The notes: generated by a model not told the origin, from the sequence alone. A stretch of 64,000 nucleotides of DNA from Helichrysum umbraculigerum (GCA_949592205.1 CATIUR010000001.1:238470750-238534749), one strand, 5' to 3'; shown: positions 11,130-23,848, counted from the first letter of the stretch. Program-made: numbers and translations.

Positions 11130-11461
11130 TGGTGCGTTTAGTTACAGAAAACTCTCACTTTTCCAGAAAAGATCTCTAAGAAAATAAGAAAACGTGTTCA
11201 AATTCGAGTTTTCTAAAAACTTTTGTAAGAAAAGAAAAATGATTGTTTTTTCCTTTTTATAACTACAAAGTTGAAAACTATTTTTGATGGTTTTCTAAGT
11301 TTTCCATCTCTACTACTCATTGGAAAAGGAAAACTCCCCCCCTTGGAAATAAACACGTTTTGTAGATTTTTCATACTTTTTTAGAGAAGTAAAACACTTC
11401 TCATTCTCTGTAGAAATGGAAAAAGAAAAGTGGAGAAATTTTTCTGTAACTAAACGCGCCC
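11130..11461. mobile_element. Tourist-like MITE (PIF/Harbinger type)
   Basis: Terminal inverted repeats are TGGTGCGTTTAGTTACAGAAA at the left and the complement of GGGCGCGTTTAGTTACAGAAA at the right. They are flanked by 3-bp duplications TTA (11127-11129 and 11462-11464). The 332-bp body has no ORF and extended AAAAGTGTTTT-type inverted segments. TTA target sites are the mark of the PIF/Harbinger superfamily. Confidence 0.75.
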
Positions 11462-11940
11462 TTAGAGTTTGAAAGGAAGATGAAAACAAACTTTGGAGAT
11501 TAGAAGAATGGTAAGTCGAAACAGGAGGCGGAGAGGATTAACGACGGTGACAGTGTTGATTGATTTAGGACGATGATGGCGTAGAGTGGCTGAATACGAT
11601 GACCGGCTGAGAATGCTAACAACGATGATCGAGAAATATCTACACGCAGTATAAAGCGACGATTAGCTTTATTTATATATATATAAATTATTACTACGTA
11701 TATTATATTTCAATAGTCATACATTTTATAAGTTCTCATTTTATAAATGGTTGGTTGAAATTTTAGGTTGAGTAATGCTAAATTGGCCTAATTACATAGG
11801 CCTACAAGTAAGCCTAACTTTCTGATTGGTTGGTTTTTTTCTCTCTCTTAATCTCATCTACTCAATTTTGGAAACCCACCAATCATATTTGTAGGCCAAT
11901 ATTTAGTCTTACATAATTAGGTCTACCAATCATTTTCCTT

Positions 11941-12060
11941 TTAGGGTTGAGCATGATAACCGAAAAACCGAACCGAAACCCAAATAACTGACCCAATTAA
12001 CCGAATCGTAACTAAAACCGATAGTTCGATTATGGGTTTAGATGTACAACCGAACCGCCC
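11941..12060. mobile_element. Truncated CCGAACCGAA-rich hAT-type MITE remnant
   Basis: Starts TAGGGTTGAGCATG, similar to the TAGGGGTGAGC end of the complete hAT MITE at 18685-19018. It is followed by CCGAACCG-rich sequence. The matching right end (GCTCATCCCTA) is not found, so only one end survives. Confidence 0.4.
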
Positions 12061-12162
12061 CACTATTTTTATTTACTTATATTTATGACTTTACAATTCT
12101 TGTTTACTTACCTATATTATTGAATTGATGATTGATGTTGATACATTAATGTTATCTAATTA

Positions 12163-12857
12163 GAGTAAGGTTCAAATGAGTACATCAACTTTTAGTAAGA
12201 ATAAGGGAACCAATAGAAATGAGCCACATGTCACTTTACTCTCTCTCATCTAAATTTTTAAAAATTAAATATCTCTCAAACGGTAAGTCGAAAAATTCTA
12301 AAAATTGCACCATAAAAATCAACGTTTTATTTTCTTCGATTAGAGTTGTGACAAGGTATACTTTTGATGAACTTTTTTTTTTTTTTTTTGGTTTTTTGGT
12401 AGGTTTTGAAATCGAGTAACACATGTGTTAGAAGCTGATAACACATGTGTTACTCGCTGCTAACACATGTGTTACTCGCTGGTAACACATGTGTTATACG
12501 CTGGTAACACATGTATTGCAGGCTAGTAACACATCCAGCGTGTAACATATGTGTTAGCAGCGGGTAACACATATATTAACAGCAACTAACACATGTGTTA
12601 ACAGCTAGTAACCATGTGTTACTAATTTTGTAAAACCCAAAAAAAAAAAGTTCGTCGAAAGTATAACTTGTGAGATGGCAAATCGAAGAGAAAAAAATGC
12701 TGATTTTTATGGTGCAATTTTTATAATTTTTCGACTTACCCTTTTGGAGATATTTAAGTTTAAAAAATATGGGGGAAAGTGGGCTTTGTGACACGTGACA
12801 CATTCTAGTTGTTCCTCCATTCTCACTAAAAATTCCATTCTCATTTGAACCTCACCC
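12163..12857. mobile_element. Non-autonomous Mutator-like element with long terminal inverted repeats
   Basis: The left end GAGTAAGGTTCAAATGAG and the right end (complement of GGGTGAGGTTCAAATGAG) start inverted arms of roughly 240 bp. The arms match further inside, for example GGTAAGTCGAAAAATTCTA on the left and its near-complement at 12727-12750. Target duplications are TATCTAATTA (12153-12162) and TATCTGATTA (12858-12867), 10 bp with one difference. The centre is a tandem palindrome array and no transposase is present. The short frames at 12219, 12236 and 12576 fall in the arms and are not genes. Confidence 0.8.
12417..12622. repeat. 22-bp tandem array of the palindrome TAACACATGTGTTA
   Basis: About ten copies occupy the centre of the Mutator-like element. 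Exact copies start at 12417, 12439, 12461 and 12483, spaced 22 bp, and degenerate copies continue to about 12622. Each unit is a perfect 14-bp palindrome plus an 8-bp spacer such as CTCGCTGG. Confidence 0.9.
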
Positions 12858-13258
12858 TATCTGATTAACCGTAACTCATTTTCTATGTTTGCATGATTTT
12901 TTCTACTTATATATTTATAATGGGCTTTGGTGTGATAAAATATAAAAGAAGGCATACGGCTTAGAAGGCCTTAGAAGGCCCCGTTTGTATTTTAAAACCG
13001 TAAGGTGCCGTTTGATTCGAGGATTTAAAATTTTAGGATTTAAAATTTAGAAGAATTTGAAATGCCAAGGGATTTGAAATACTAGGAATTGAAATCCTAT
13101 CATGTGTTTGGTTGACATTTTTTATTGGAAGGATTTCAACTTTCAAGAGCTTCTATATAAATAACACCAGTGAACCTTTATAGCTGTGCATACTGCATAC
13201 AACCCACGTTTATAGATGTTAATTATTAAATTAAAGTTTGAGATCGTCTTTTAAAGTT

Positions 13259-13535
13259 GGGATTAGGGTCTGGAAATGTAACAAACTTTGACCAAATCTC
13301 TATTGTGCGTACCCAACTTACGTATGCTAATTTTAATGCAACCAACTTTCCAAAATGGTGTTTTTGATGTAACTTGATGACATGTCGTGCGTATGGATGG
13401 AGAGAGTGACACGTCATCAAGTTACATCAAAAACACCATTTTCGAAAGTTGGTTGCATTAAAATTAGCATACGTAAGTTGGGTACACACAATAGAGATTT
13501 GGTACAAGTTAGTTGCATTTACAGGTACTAATCCC
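13259..13535. mobile_element. Foldback MITE of Mutator type
   Basis: Near-complementary arms of roughly 125 bp flank a short loop (around 13385-13410). The outer ends are GGGATTAG and CTAATCCC. Target duplications TTTAAAGTT lie at 13250-13258 and 13536-13544; 9 bp fits Mutator-like elements. The 64-codon minus frame at 13226-13420 lies in the arms and is not a gene. Confidence 0.85.
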
Positions 13536-13943
13536 TTTAAAGTTTTAGCTAAACAATAACAAATTATAAATAAGCATATATTCAAAATGACAAATGGGAA
13601 GATTATAAAAATTATAAACTACTATGTAAATGATGCATATTTTGTTATCCCACAAATTAGGTATTGTTGAGTGTAAGTGCGATGCAAGTTACACATTATC
13701 TATCATCAAATAAGGTTTATTCTGATTATTCAGCGAGAATAAGCCTTTAATATATATGTTCGCAATATAATCGAGCCATCTCATAACACGCGGTAAAAAG
13801 ACTTAACACAAAGTATTCAACTTTAATAATTAAGCAAATTATATTGTTTAGTACCTTGTATATATCATTTATAAATGCTAATTGATTCATACATTGAAGA
13901 AATTTGTTTCCTTTCTGATAAAGGTTACTATGTGTTTTAAAGT

Positions 13944-14157
13944 ATCAATGGGGCTTTGCCTCAGTGGTACCGCCGCCGCAAATCCCCACGCCCCATCCGG
14001 GTTCAAGCCTCTGGGAGTACAAAAAATCTTATGCTCCGTGTGTGGGGTCACTGGGGCCAGGTATTTAGCCGGACGGGTTGCCTCTTGCGGGTGGGGCTCC
14101 GTGGATCTACGGATCCAGGGTTAAAGGTTCCCTCCAATAACTTTTTTTTTTTTTTTT
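13944..14157 (+). mobile_element. tRNA-derived SINE
   Basis: Contains box A-like GGGGCTTTGCCTCAGTGGTA and box B GGGTTCAAGCC near its 5' end, and a body ending in a T-run (14142-14157). It is flanked by 14-bp duplications ATGTGTTTTAAAGT (13930-13943 and 14158-14171). The tail region matches the SINE at 10013-10289, so the two belong to one family. The 80- and 70-codon frames across it are not genes. Confidence 0.88.
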
Positions 14158-14171
14158 ATGTGTTTTAAAGT

Positions 14172-14863
14172 GAAGAGACCAAGTTAACACTTGTTAGGGT
14201 CAAGGATTGGTCGTGAAACAAAAATCTAGGTCTAAGGAAGTGTATCCGCACAATATTTACTCATTGACCGGAAATATTGTTATGTACATCCAATCACACT
14301 GGCAATGTAATTGACTAAAATATTTGTTTTTGATATAATTCACATGACATGTTGAATCTTAAAAAAAAAAATAGTTTATACACAATATTTTTCAATTGTA
14401 TTAAAACAAACATAATTTTTAATGTTTTGACTACTTAATATTCATTAGTTAAAGGTAAAAGAAAAAACGTTTTTATAAATAAACTTACATATTGATCTGA
14501 AAAAAATTCAAGTGATCAAGTTTAAAGATTTTGATTTGATGTCTTGATAAATACACTATCCACCTTCAACTACTCCACAGTCTACACACCATGCCTAATG
14601 CCCATCCCTTCTAGTTGCCGTGTGCCTGTCTAAGCTCCTAGTCATCCTCTCTATCTTTTGGGGTGATGATATATCCATCATTGTTTTTTATAGATTCATC
14701 AAATTTGTGCATTAAAACTTTTACTGTACACATCAATGATACACAATTTTGGTAAATTTATCAAAAACAATGGTGGATTTTTATCACCACCCTTCCTTTT
14801 ATGTAAAAGTACTCTTTTATCCTTTTTTTAAGTATTCTTTTATCTATATCTTCTTCTTTCAAG
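14172..14863. other. Unassigned intergenic stretch
   Basis: AT-rich. No supported ORF, RNA gene or repeat structure seen. Confidence 0.4.
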
Positions 14864-15317
14864 CATAGTTGTAAACTCGTGACTCGACTCGTGATTCGGA
14901 ATGTTGATTTTTAACCGTGACTCGACTCGATTCGTAAGAGTTATAATTTTACAATAAATATATATATATATTTATTTCTATATGTATATTATTGTTTAGA
15001 TTTTTATTCTTAAGTGAAGTAAAACATGATAAAAGTAATTAATTAACACAAATGCTTAATTTAAAATTGATTATTATTCACTTCTTATCCTATTTTGTCA
15101 TTTTATGTTTTTTATTACATTACATTAAAAGTATGTTCGATTTTTGACTCATAAGAGTCCCCAAAGACTCGGAAGAGTCACACATGACTCGGAAGAATCA
15201 ATAAACGACTCGTAAGAGTCAAAGTTATTGAAGAGTCGGGGTCCGAGTCGCCTCGTTTTTTGAATTTCCGAGTCGACTTGTAAGAGTCGACCCGTGAATC
15301 GTAAGAGTTTAACTATG
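14864..15317. mobile_element. hAT-type MITE rich in GACTC/GAGTC repeats
   Basis: The left end CATAGTTGTAAACTC and the right end GAGTTTAACTATG form imperfect terminal inverted repeats. They are flanked by 8-bp duplications CTTTCAAG (14856-14863 and 15318-15325), as in hAT elements. The interior has many copies of GACTCG and AAGAGTC, partly as GACTCGTAAGAGTC palindromes. No coding capacity. Confidence 0.8.
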
Positions 15318-15889
15318 CTTTCAAGTCTATTTAAAGATTTAGAGGAGGAACAATAATTATCGTTTTATTAATCAGCATGTACATGTAAGATTGAAAATTA
15401 TACGGAGTTATACCCTCGTAATATATATAATTTCATGCCATTAGATCCATATACAAATACATATCCCAATTACTCAAAAATAATCAACTTAATTGATCAC
15501 TACAAACTTCAGAAGTTGTATTTACACTTATTTCTGTTTTTTTACCACTCTATCTCCATCATTTCTAATTTTCCATCATGCATCATCAAACTTCAAAATG
15601 AGATACAATATGTCAAATAACAAGTCATAAAAGACATACTTCTTTGTATCTGTGACGTCGACAAACTCTCACAAACTCTCAACCTCAATCCCTCAAGAAT
15701 CAAGATTCAAACGTCTATGAAAAAAAGGGAGGCAAGAAACTGGTGAGTATTTAACGTCGTTTCACAAAGGAATGGACGAGGCAATTATCTTTGTGATATC
15801 AAACAATGATAACGTTTTCCTTTTAGTCTTTTACATGTCTCATGAGTTTTCTTTCTCGTTCTTTCTGCTTATGTTGAGCACATGGAAGT
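15318..15889. other. Unassigned intergenic stretch
   Basis: No supported gene. A short ATG-led segment near 15718 followed by CTGGTGAGT would fit a first exon with a donor site, but nothing downstream supports it because the copia nest begins at 15996. Confidence 0.35.
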
Positions 15890-15995
15890 AATCCGGTTAA
15901 TTAACCGAATTAACCAAACTCAAAACCGAACCACCATGTATAACCGATAACTGAACCGTTGCTTAACCGAAACCGATCGGTTATAGATTTCAGTA
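15890..15995. mobile_element. Left half of a CCGAACC-rich MITE split by the outer copia
   Basis: Contains AACCGAATTAACC, AAACCGAACC and CCGATCGGTTATAG. The same sequence style resumes right after the copia's 3' LTR (55054-55115). Both halves therefore belonged to one element before the copia inserted. Terminal repeats and TSD of the MITE are not clear. Confidence 0.5.
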
Positions 15996-16431
15996 TGTTG
16001 GGAAATGACCATGTCAAATAAGCGCATGTCCGAAAACATTTAAGCCTACGGGGTCACATGCGTTAACACGTAGATACCGCTTATTTAACCAAGTTAATTT
16101 AACTGTAATAACTAGTTGAATTATTAGTTAATTTGTGATAATTTAATAAATGTAATTAAATTATAAAGTTCAAGGTGAAAGTTATTAGGACTAAAATGTT
16201 ACTTCTAATTACTTAAATGGTTTAAAATTAATTAATAATAAAATGTTATTATTTAATTAATTATCATAATAAAAGGTTATAAAAGGATTATATATTATAA
16301 CCTTGCTGATATACGATTTATTCTTGATTCACACAAGAATTAAGAAAAACCCCAAACCTTTCATACGAATCTTTTCCTTCTCTTGTTTTTCATTCGGCCG
16401 ACGTCAAAAAGAAACCTAAGGGGTGTTTGCC
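15996..16431 (+). repeat. 5' LTR of outer copia, first piece
   Basis: Aligns with the start of the 3' LTR at 54362 (shared ATGACCATGTCAAATAAG and ATACCGCTTATTTAA). A TATAAAAGG box lies at 16278-16286. It breaks at the TSD TTGCC (16427-16431) where the chromovirus inserted, and continues at 41423. Confidence 0.92.
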
Positions 16432-17627
16432 TGTCGCACCCCCAATTTTGGGTTGCGGAAGCGAATCGGGTCGGGGCGCGATTAATCAATAATCACAGCA
16501 CACAAGATATACAATGAACGATTCTATATGCGTCGTTTAACAACTTGTATTGATTAAACAAAAGTTTACATCAAATTATAATTACATTAGCTCGGTTTGA
16601 AATTGAGAGATTTACATACATAATTAATTTATACAAAATATAATAATGCAGCTAAATCTCTGAATGTTTGTATGCTGACACGAGCTAAAGTATCATGATC
16701 GGGCAGTCCAACCTACTGCTGAGTACCTGTGATACATGCTAAAATGGTCAGCTAAAAGCTGGTGAGCTCACAGGTTTGTATGTCAAAACATATTGAATGA
16801 ACCGCAAGATTTAATTGAATCTAAAGTGCAATTAAGCAAAATAAAAGTTATACAGCCATAAGCACATAGTCTGAGCTTAACTTGAGGGTCGGGTCCAATG
16901 AAGGAATTCCGATCGAGGTGCCTCCTACGAGTGCCTAATCTACACTCGTCTACCCAAATGCTAATACGTCCGTTTGACCAGTTAGTGCTTGCTAACCCGG
17001 ACGAGGATTGTCAATCCTATATGATATCATATACTAACATTCACGCTACAGATGCATTACCAAACTATGTTTGTGGAGGACTTTAAATTGATTAGTTGAA
17101 AACAACTCATGTAGTATTTGATTTTGATTGTACTTGCATTCACATATAAATAAATCGAGCAATGTATCACACCCCTGATGAAAACAGTAAAATAGGGGCT
17201 ACGAGAGTCACCTGAGTCTTGAGAGTTTAACTTAATAAACTTGGGTTGATTAGCCAAGTAGTGATGTCCGAAGCTTGTAACCTGAGGGTGTCCACGACGA
17301 TGGTTATAAACGTGAGTAGGTATCTATAAAGACTACCTTTGTAGTTGTTCGTCAAACTAGAATGTCCAAATTACTACGATTTGGTTGATTTGTCTGAGTA
17401 TTTGGAAAACGTGTACGGCTCGTTGGTGATTGATTGTAAGAATAATCTCAACATTATAATAATAATCCCAACCTTGTAATAATAATCTCAACATTATTAT
17501 TTTGATTTCGAATGTTATACTCAAAAGTATGTTCCAATGTGTTTTAGAAGTCGTATCGTATTAGGGTTTTAGGTTATACAAGCTCGACACTTAGTATAAA
17601 AATAGTTTGTAAACATTCTGTTTTTAG

Positions 17628-18135
17628 TGTCACTTATAGCGACACTCAAGAAGTGTCGCATAAAATGGTAAGTTCTGAATTAGTGGCGTCACTTGGAGAA
17701 GTGACGCATAAGGGGCGACACTTAGGCAAGTGTCGGGTATATTGCAAATCGATTTCGGGGCGACACTTAAGCAAGTGTCGGGTACAAGTGCCGGGTATTG
17801 AATTTGCGACACTTAGGCAAGTGGCGTATAAAGAGGGTTTTTAGCGGCACTTAGGCAAGTGACGCAAAATTAGGGTTTTTAGCGTCACTTCACACTCAAG
17901 AAGTGTCGCATAAAATGGTAAGTTCTGAATTAGTGGCATCACTTGGGGAAGTGACGCATAAGGGGCGACACTTAAGCAAGTGTCGGGTATATTGCAAATC
18001 GATTTCGGGGCGACACTTAAGCAAGTGTCGGGTACAAGTGCCGGGTATTGAATTTGAAACACTTAGGCAAGTGGCGCATATTTTAGCGTCACTTAAGGAA
18101 GTGACGCTACGCTGGATCTGGCTGTGCGACACTTA
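17628..18135 (-). repeat. Hairpin-forming tandem repeats in chromovirus LTR
   Basis: Repeats of the form CGACACTT-AGGC-AAGTGTCG, with variants CACTTGGAGAAGTG and CGACACTTAAGCAAGTGTCG. A block of several units is duplicated relative to the right LTR. The 60- to 79-codon frames across it are by-products of the repeats. Confidence 0.85.
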
Positions 18136-18684
18136 CGACTGATCGGGATATTTGAGTCCAAAAACGTGTTTTCCGGTTTCCGTTTGGTCCGATCCTTTTA
18201 CCCAACCCACACTTAGACATTTCAAGCTTATACCAACAACATACAAGTAAAATAACAAAGATTTAAGAGTTTTCGAGAATTATCGGGATCTTACAACTTA
18301 ACGCTAGGAGATTCCGAAAAGATGAAAATGTAGATCGTGATGTCGTGGTTCTTTTTCTCCAAATGAGCTAGATGAGATGAGGGTGTTTGATGGTGTTATT
18401 TGGTGGTTTAAGGTGGTGGTTTTGGGTGTGGTGGTGATGAAAATGAAAAAGTGAGAGAGAGGGAGAGAGAGAGAGAGAGAGAGAAAGATATGTGTGTGTG
18501 TTTGTAAATGATGAAAATGAAAGAGAGAGAGTGAGGGGCCGGTTTTGGGGAGGTCACCTAGTGTGGCCTCTCCAACTTTTTAATCCCCTGCGTTTGCGCT
18601 CCGTGCGGTGTTCGTTTTTCCGATTGTTTAAACGTTAAATAATTATTTTATACGTTTAAATATACGTTTTAAGATACAAATAAT

Positions 18685-19018
18685 TAGGGGTGAGCGTGGT
18701 ACCATACCGGTACCGAACCGGTACCGACCGGTTGGTACCGGTTTTTTTTTGTCCCAAATCAAAAACCGAATACCGTACCATTTGTATCGGTTGGTACCGG
18801 TTCGGTACCGGTCCGGTGCGGTTCCGGTTCGGTTTAGGTATTTTGGTGTGTATGGTACCAACCGGTACCGAACCGGTACCGACCGGTTGGTACCGGGTTT
18901 TTTTGCCCCAAATCAAAAACCGAATACCGTACCATTTGTAACGGTCGGTACCGGTTCGGTACCGGTCCGGTTCGGTACCGGTTCGGTTTCGGTATTTCGG
19001 TTTATTTGCTCATCCCTA
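18685..19018. mobile_element. hAT-type MITE rich in GGTACCGGT palindromes
   Basis: Ends TAGGGGTGAGC and GCTCATCCCTA, flanked by 8-bp duplications CAAATAAT (18677-18684 and 19019-19026). The sister LTR lacks it: near 41010 the sequence reads ATAAAAATAATCATTCAAT, the empty site. The interior is almost entirely GGTACCGGTTCGGTACC-type repeats. Confidence 0.92.
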
Positions 19019-22000
19019 CAAATAATCATTCAATATTTTTGTTGAAGTATTACGCCATATACTTACTAATCGAGTTATAAGATATAACTTAACTTTGTTT
19101 TAATTGTTTGCACGTTTAATATTTTAATCGCGTAGACCTTGTTTGTACGATGCGAGATAATTAGGAAACATTAAATAATGATATTTTGGATATAATAGCG
19201 CTATTAAATAATGGTATATTATTTAATAAGATTGTTCACCAACGTCCGTATTAATTGAATCGAATTACATTCGATTTGAATTGCGTACGATTTAATCACA
19301 TCGCATAATTGTATATATTCAACAATATATATTAACTGATACATTAATTAGCCTACCACAGAACTAATTACATGTATTACAAATGATTAGGCACTAATTA
19401 CTAGTCCTAATTTGACGGGTGTCACATTCTCCCCCTGTTGGAAGAATTTCATCCCGTAATTTAATTCGAAGTCGTGTTTGAAGTGGCGTCAGTGAATAAC
19501 TGAGAAGACTTGAGTCGCATCTGGTCTTCCCGTTCCCAAGTGAATTCCGGACCACGCCGCGAATTCCACCTGACCTTAACGATGGGAATACGACTTTGTT
19601 TGAGTTGTTTGACCTCACGGTCCATGATTTCGGTGGGTTCTTCAACAAAGTGAAGCTTGTCATCAATTCTGATTTCATCGAGTGGGATAATAAGTGTCTC
19701 ATTAGATAGACATTTCTTCAAGTTAGAAATGTGAAAAGTGGGGTGCACGATGCTGAGCTCGGGTGGCAGCTGCAATCGATATGCCACTGGACCAATCCTC
19801 TTGAGAATCTCAAAAGGCCCAATGTATCTAGGGTTCAGTTTTCCGCGTTTGCCAAAACGAATGACACCTTTCCAAGGTGAAACTTTGAGTAGTACTCGAT
19901 CCCCAACCTGGAACTCGAGTGGTTTGCGTCTCACGTCAGCATAACCTTTCTGACGATCACGTGCGGCTTTGAGTTTGTTTTGGATTTCGAAAATCTTTTC
20001 GGTTGTTTCGTGTATTAGTTCAGGACCAGTGAGTTGACTGTCTCCCACTTCGGTCCAACAAATAGGTGAGTGGCACTTACGACCGTACAGTGCCTCGAAA
20101 GGTGCAGCCTTAATGCTGGAGTGGTAGCTGTTGTTATACGAAAATTCGCACAACGGTAGGTGTTTTTCCCAGTTTGCACCGAAGTCAACTACGCAAGCTC
20201 GTAGCAAGTCTTCCAGTGTTTGTATCATTCGTTCACTTTGGCCGTCGGTTTGAGGGTGGTATGCGGTACTCATATCAAGACGGGTACCCAATGATTTCTG
20301 AAGTGATTGCCAAAAGTGAGATGTGAAGCGACTATCCCTATCAGAGATAATCGAGATTGGAACACAATGACGGGTTACGATTTCTTTCAGATAAATTCGG
20401 GTGAGGCGTTCCATTTTGTCGGTTTCTTTGATTGCAAGAAAATGGGCCGATTTTGTGAGACGATCGACTATCACCCAAATGGTATCGCAACCGCTCAATG
20501 ACTTTGGTAGTTTGGTTATGAAATCCATTGCGATTTGTTCCCATTTCCATTCAGGAATGTTGGGTTGTTGGAGTAAACCAGAAGGTTTTTGATATTCAGC
20601 ATTGACTTTTGAGCAAGTAAGACACTTGCTGACGTATGTGGCGATTTCGGATTTCATGTTTGGCCACCAATAGAACCCTTTGATGCCATGATACATTTTA
20701 TCGGATCCCGGATGGATAGAATATTTGGACTTGTGAGCTTCATCCATCACTAAGTCTCGCAGGTTTCCAAAACTAGGCAACCAGATTCGATTAGAGAAGT
20801 ACCTAACTCCGTTAGGTTTGATTTCGAATTGTTTATCCATGCCTCGCAAGGCTTCGTTTTTGATGTTATCAGTTTTCAAGGCTTCTAGTTGAGCGGTGAG
20901 AATCTGAATGTTTAGATCGTTATGAATAGTCACACTGAGGGCTCGGACTCGTAGTGGTTTCGATCGTTCTTTTCGACTGAGGGCATCGGCAACAACATTT
21001 GCCTTCCCTGGATGGTATTTGATTTCGCAATCATAATCGGTAAGCAACTCGACCCATCGACGTTGCCTCATGTTGAGATCCTTCTGATCGAATATGTATT
21101 GGAGGCTCTTGAGGTCGGTAAAGATTGTGCACTTAGTGCCGTAAAGATAATGTCTCTAGATTTTGAGCGCAAAGACGACAGCTCCAAGTTCGAGGTCATG
21201 AGTGGTGTAGTTCTTTTCGTGAATTTTTAGCCGTCGTGAGGCGTAAGCATTGACATTGTCTCGTTGCATCAGCACGCAACCGAGACCTTGGTGAGAAGCG
21301 TCGCAGTATACCACAAAGTCATCGGTGCCTTCGGGTAATGATAGAATAGGAGCACTGCAAAGCTTTTGTTTCAGAAGTTGAAATGCTGACTCTTATTTAT
21401 CATTCCAATCGAACTTTTTGTCTTTCTGAGTCAGTGTTGTGAGTGGTTGGGCTATTTTCGAGAAGTTTTCAATGAATCGCCGATAGTACCCAGCTAGTCC
21501 TAGGAATTGCCGTACTTCGGTTGGAGTTGTTGGTGCTTGCCAGCACTTGATAGCCTCGATTTTTGACGGATCAACGTGAATTCCCTGACTATCGATAACG
21601 TGACCAAGGAATTGAACGGTTTGTATCCAGAGCTCACACTTGGAGAATTTAGCATACAATTCCTCGTGTCTAAGTAGTTCTAGGATAGTTTTGAGATGTT
21701 ACGCATGTTCCTGCTCATTTCGTGAGTATATGAGAATGTCGTCGATGAAGACAATGACAAACTTGTTGAGATAAGGCTTGCACACCCGATTCATAAGATC
21801 CATGAATACAGCCGGTGCGTTGGTTAGACCGAATGGCATCACCTGGAATTCGTAATGCCCATAACGGGTTCTGAAAGCAGTTTTTGGAATATTATTGTCG
21901 CGAACACGCAGTTGGTGATAACCTGACCGGAGATCGATCTTTGAATAAAAACTCGACCCTTGAAGTTGGTCAAACAGGTCATCAATACGAGGAAGTGGAT

Positions 22001-23621
22001 ATCGGTTCTTGACGGTCAACTTGTTCAACTCTCGGTAGTCGATACACATTCTGAATGAACCGTCTTTCTTTTTCACGAACAAGACCGGAGCTCCCCAAGG
22101 TGAAGAACTCGGTCTAAAGAATCCTCTTTCCAGGAGTTCCTGTAATTGGGTGGACAACTCCTGAAGTTCGGATGGGCCTAAGCGGTATGGTGCTCGGGCC
22201 ATAGGTGCAGCACCTGGCACGAGATCGATTGAGAACTCAACCTGTCTTGGTGGTGGTAGACCAGGCAGTTCTTCGGGAAAGACTTCAGGAAAGTCTCGAA
22301 CGATTGTCACATCCTCAAGTCGCTTCTCCGACTTTTTCTCCATGATGTGCGCGAGAATTGTCGGATAACCTTTTCTCGGAAATTTACGAGTTTTCAAACA
22401 AGAGATGATGTTTAGTCTTGACCCACCGGTTTCCCCTTGTATGATTAGGGTTTTACCAGCGGCGAGAGGAATGCGAACGACTTTGTCATAACAAATAATT
22501 TCAGCACGGTGTTTGGACAACCAGTCCATACCAATGATGACGTCAAAACTTCTAATTTCAACAGGCATAAGATCGATTGAGAAAGATTCGTTGGCTAGGT
22601 TTAGAGTGCAATTAGGGATTACAATATTGGTTTCTATGAGTTTACCGTTCGCTAGTTCTAAAATGTACTTAACATCTAGGGCAACAGGGGTGATGTCAAG
22701 CAGTGGATAAAATTCATCAGAAATAAAGCTTCTATCGGCACCAGTATCAAACAGAACAGAAGCAGATAAGTTATTGAGGAGGAACATACCCGAGACCACA
22801 TTCGGGTCTTGACGGGCGTCCCCAGAGTTGAGTACGAAGGCTCTTCCTCTTGCGTTGTTGTTGTTGCCCTTGTTCTTCAGTTTAGGACATTCATTTCTGA
22901 AATGTCCGGTGTCTCCACATTCGTAACAAGATCTGGGCTGTTTGGTGTTGTTGCTGGAAGAGTTGTTGTTGGTTTTGGGAGCTCGGTAATCTTTGGTAGA
23001 ATGTCCGTACCTCTTGCAGTTGTTGCAAGTGGTACTACATGGACCATCATGGTGGTGGTTACACTTGGAACAATAGGGTTTGCTTCCAGTGTACCCATGA
23101 TATCGTGTAAAAAGTCATGTTTTTACTACCGATATCTCTCTCATTCTGGAGCAAATATTTGGCATTTGAACTCAAACAACGCGCAAATCAATGATAATAT
23201 GTTAAGAAGATCAAAACAAGGTTGCACGATAAAAATCAAGCAAAACAGCCGAGAAACGAAGATTCCACATACGTTTGAAGATTCAAGGCTTAAAAACGAG
23301 ATTTCAAGACTAAAGTGCCCTCCATCAACATCCAATATTTCCAAGATGTTCATTTTTAAAATTCGAATCCAACAGAAGAAGAATCAACCAAAACGGGTGA
23401 AAAATGAAGATTTCACGTCCGCCGGAAGATCTAAATGATCCATACGCAATATCTGGAGCTAGGGACCTTATTTCAGGACCTATCTTATGTCAAAATCTTC
23501 GTTTTTGAATTTCGAATCCAACAAAAAAAGAATCAACTCAAACGGACGTATAACGAAGAAAACACGCACGAATCAAGAAACGAAGCAACAAACGACGCAA
23601 CGGGGCGGGGGTGGGCCCACC

Positions 23622-23848
23622 GCCGCCGGCCACCAGCCAGTTGCCGCCGGCTGGACCCCCACCGCTGCCGGCCACCATTGCCCTGCCCCGGTTTCCGTTT
23701 TTGGTAACTTTTGGTACCTGGTGCGCCTACTTTTCGTGTTGTACGATACCCTGTGCGCCTACTTTTCGTGTTGTACACACCATTTTTGGAAAGCTTTCTA
23801 ACATGCACCTCATGGTGCTAATGTGAGCCAAAACTCACCTATAAATAG
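23622..23848 (+). promoter_or_regulatory. Palindrome array and TATA box in element 2 LTR
   Basis: The odd palindrome GCCGCCGGC occurs at 23622 and 23643, with a decayed copy GCTGCCGGC at 23664, spaced 21 bp. Two direct repeats of GTGCGCCTACTTTTCGTG (about 23726 and 23756) follow. TATAAATAG lies at 23840-23848. The same arrangement is repeated in the 3' LTR, where the array is shorter. Confidence 0.6.

Larger units (their letters stand above)
16432..19426 (-). repeat. 3' LTR of chromovirus (left copy)
   Basis: Matches 38927-41422 along its length. It carries the hairpin repeat cluster at 17628-18135, a GA-rich simple repeat at about 18450-18535 and an inserted hAT MITE (18685-19018). The purine tract CAGGGGGAGAA (complement of 19427-19437) lies at its inner edge. 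Confidence 0.93.

Noticed and set aside
11760..11940. Possible MITE with ends near AATTGGCCTAATTACATAGGCC
   Set aside because: Complementarity between the ends is weak and no TSD is visible.
13006..13150. Possible further Tourist-like MITE starting GGTGCCGTTTGATTCG
   Set aside because: No matching right-hand inverted end or TSD could be found.
17628..18142. CRISPR-like look of regular repeats
   Set aside because: Spacers are not unique, units are self-complementary, and the cluster is inside a plant LTR present in both sister copies.
18643..19045. Several 72- to 98-codon frames on both strands
   Set aside because: They are translations of GGTACCGGT repeats in the hAT MITE.
22809..23438. 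209-codon plus-strand frame
   Set aside because: It runs antisense across the chromovirus gag zinc knuckles and into the Athila LTR. The junction at 23098 makes it a chance frame.
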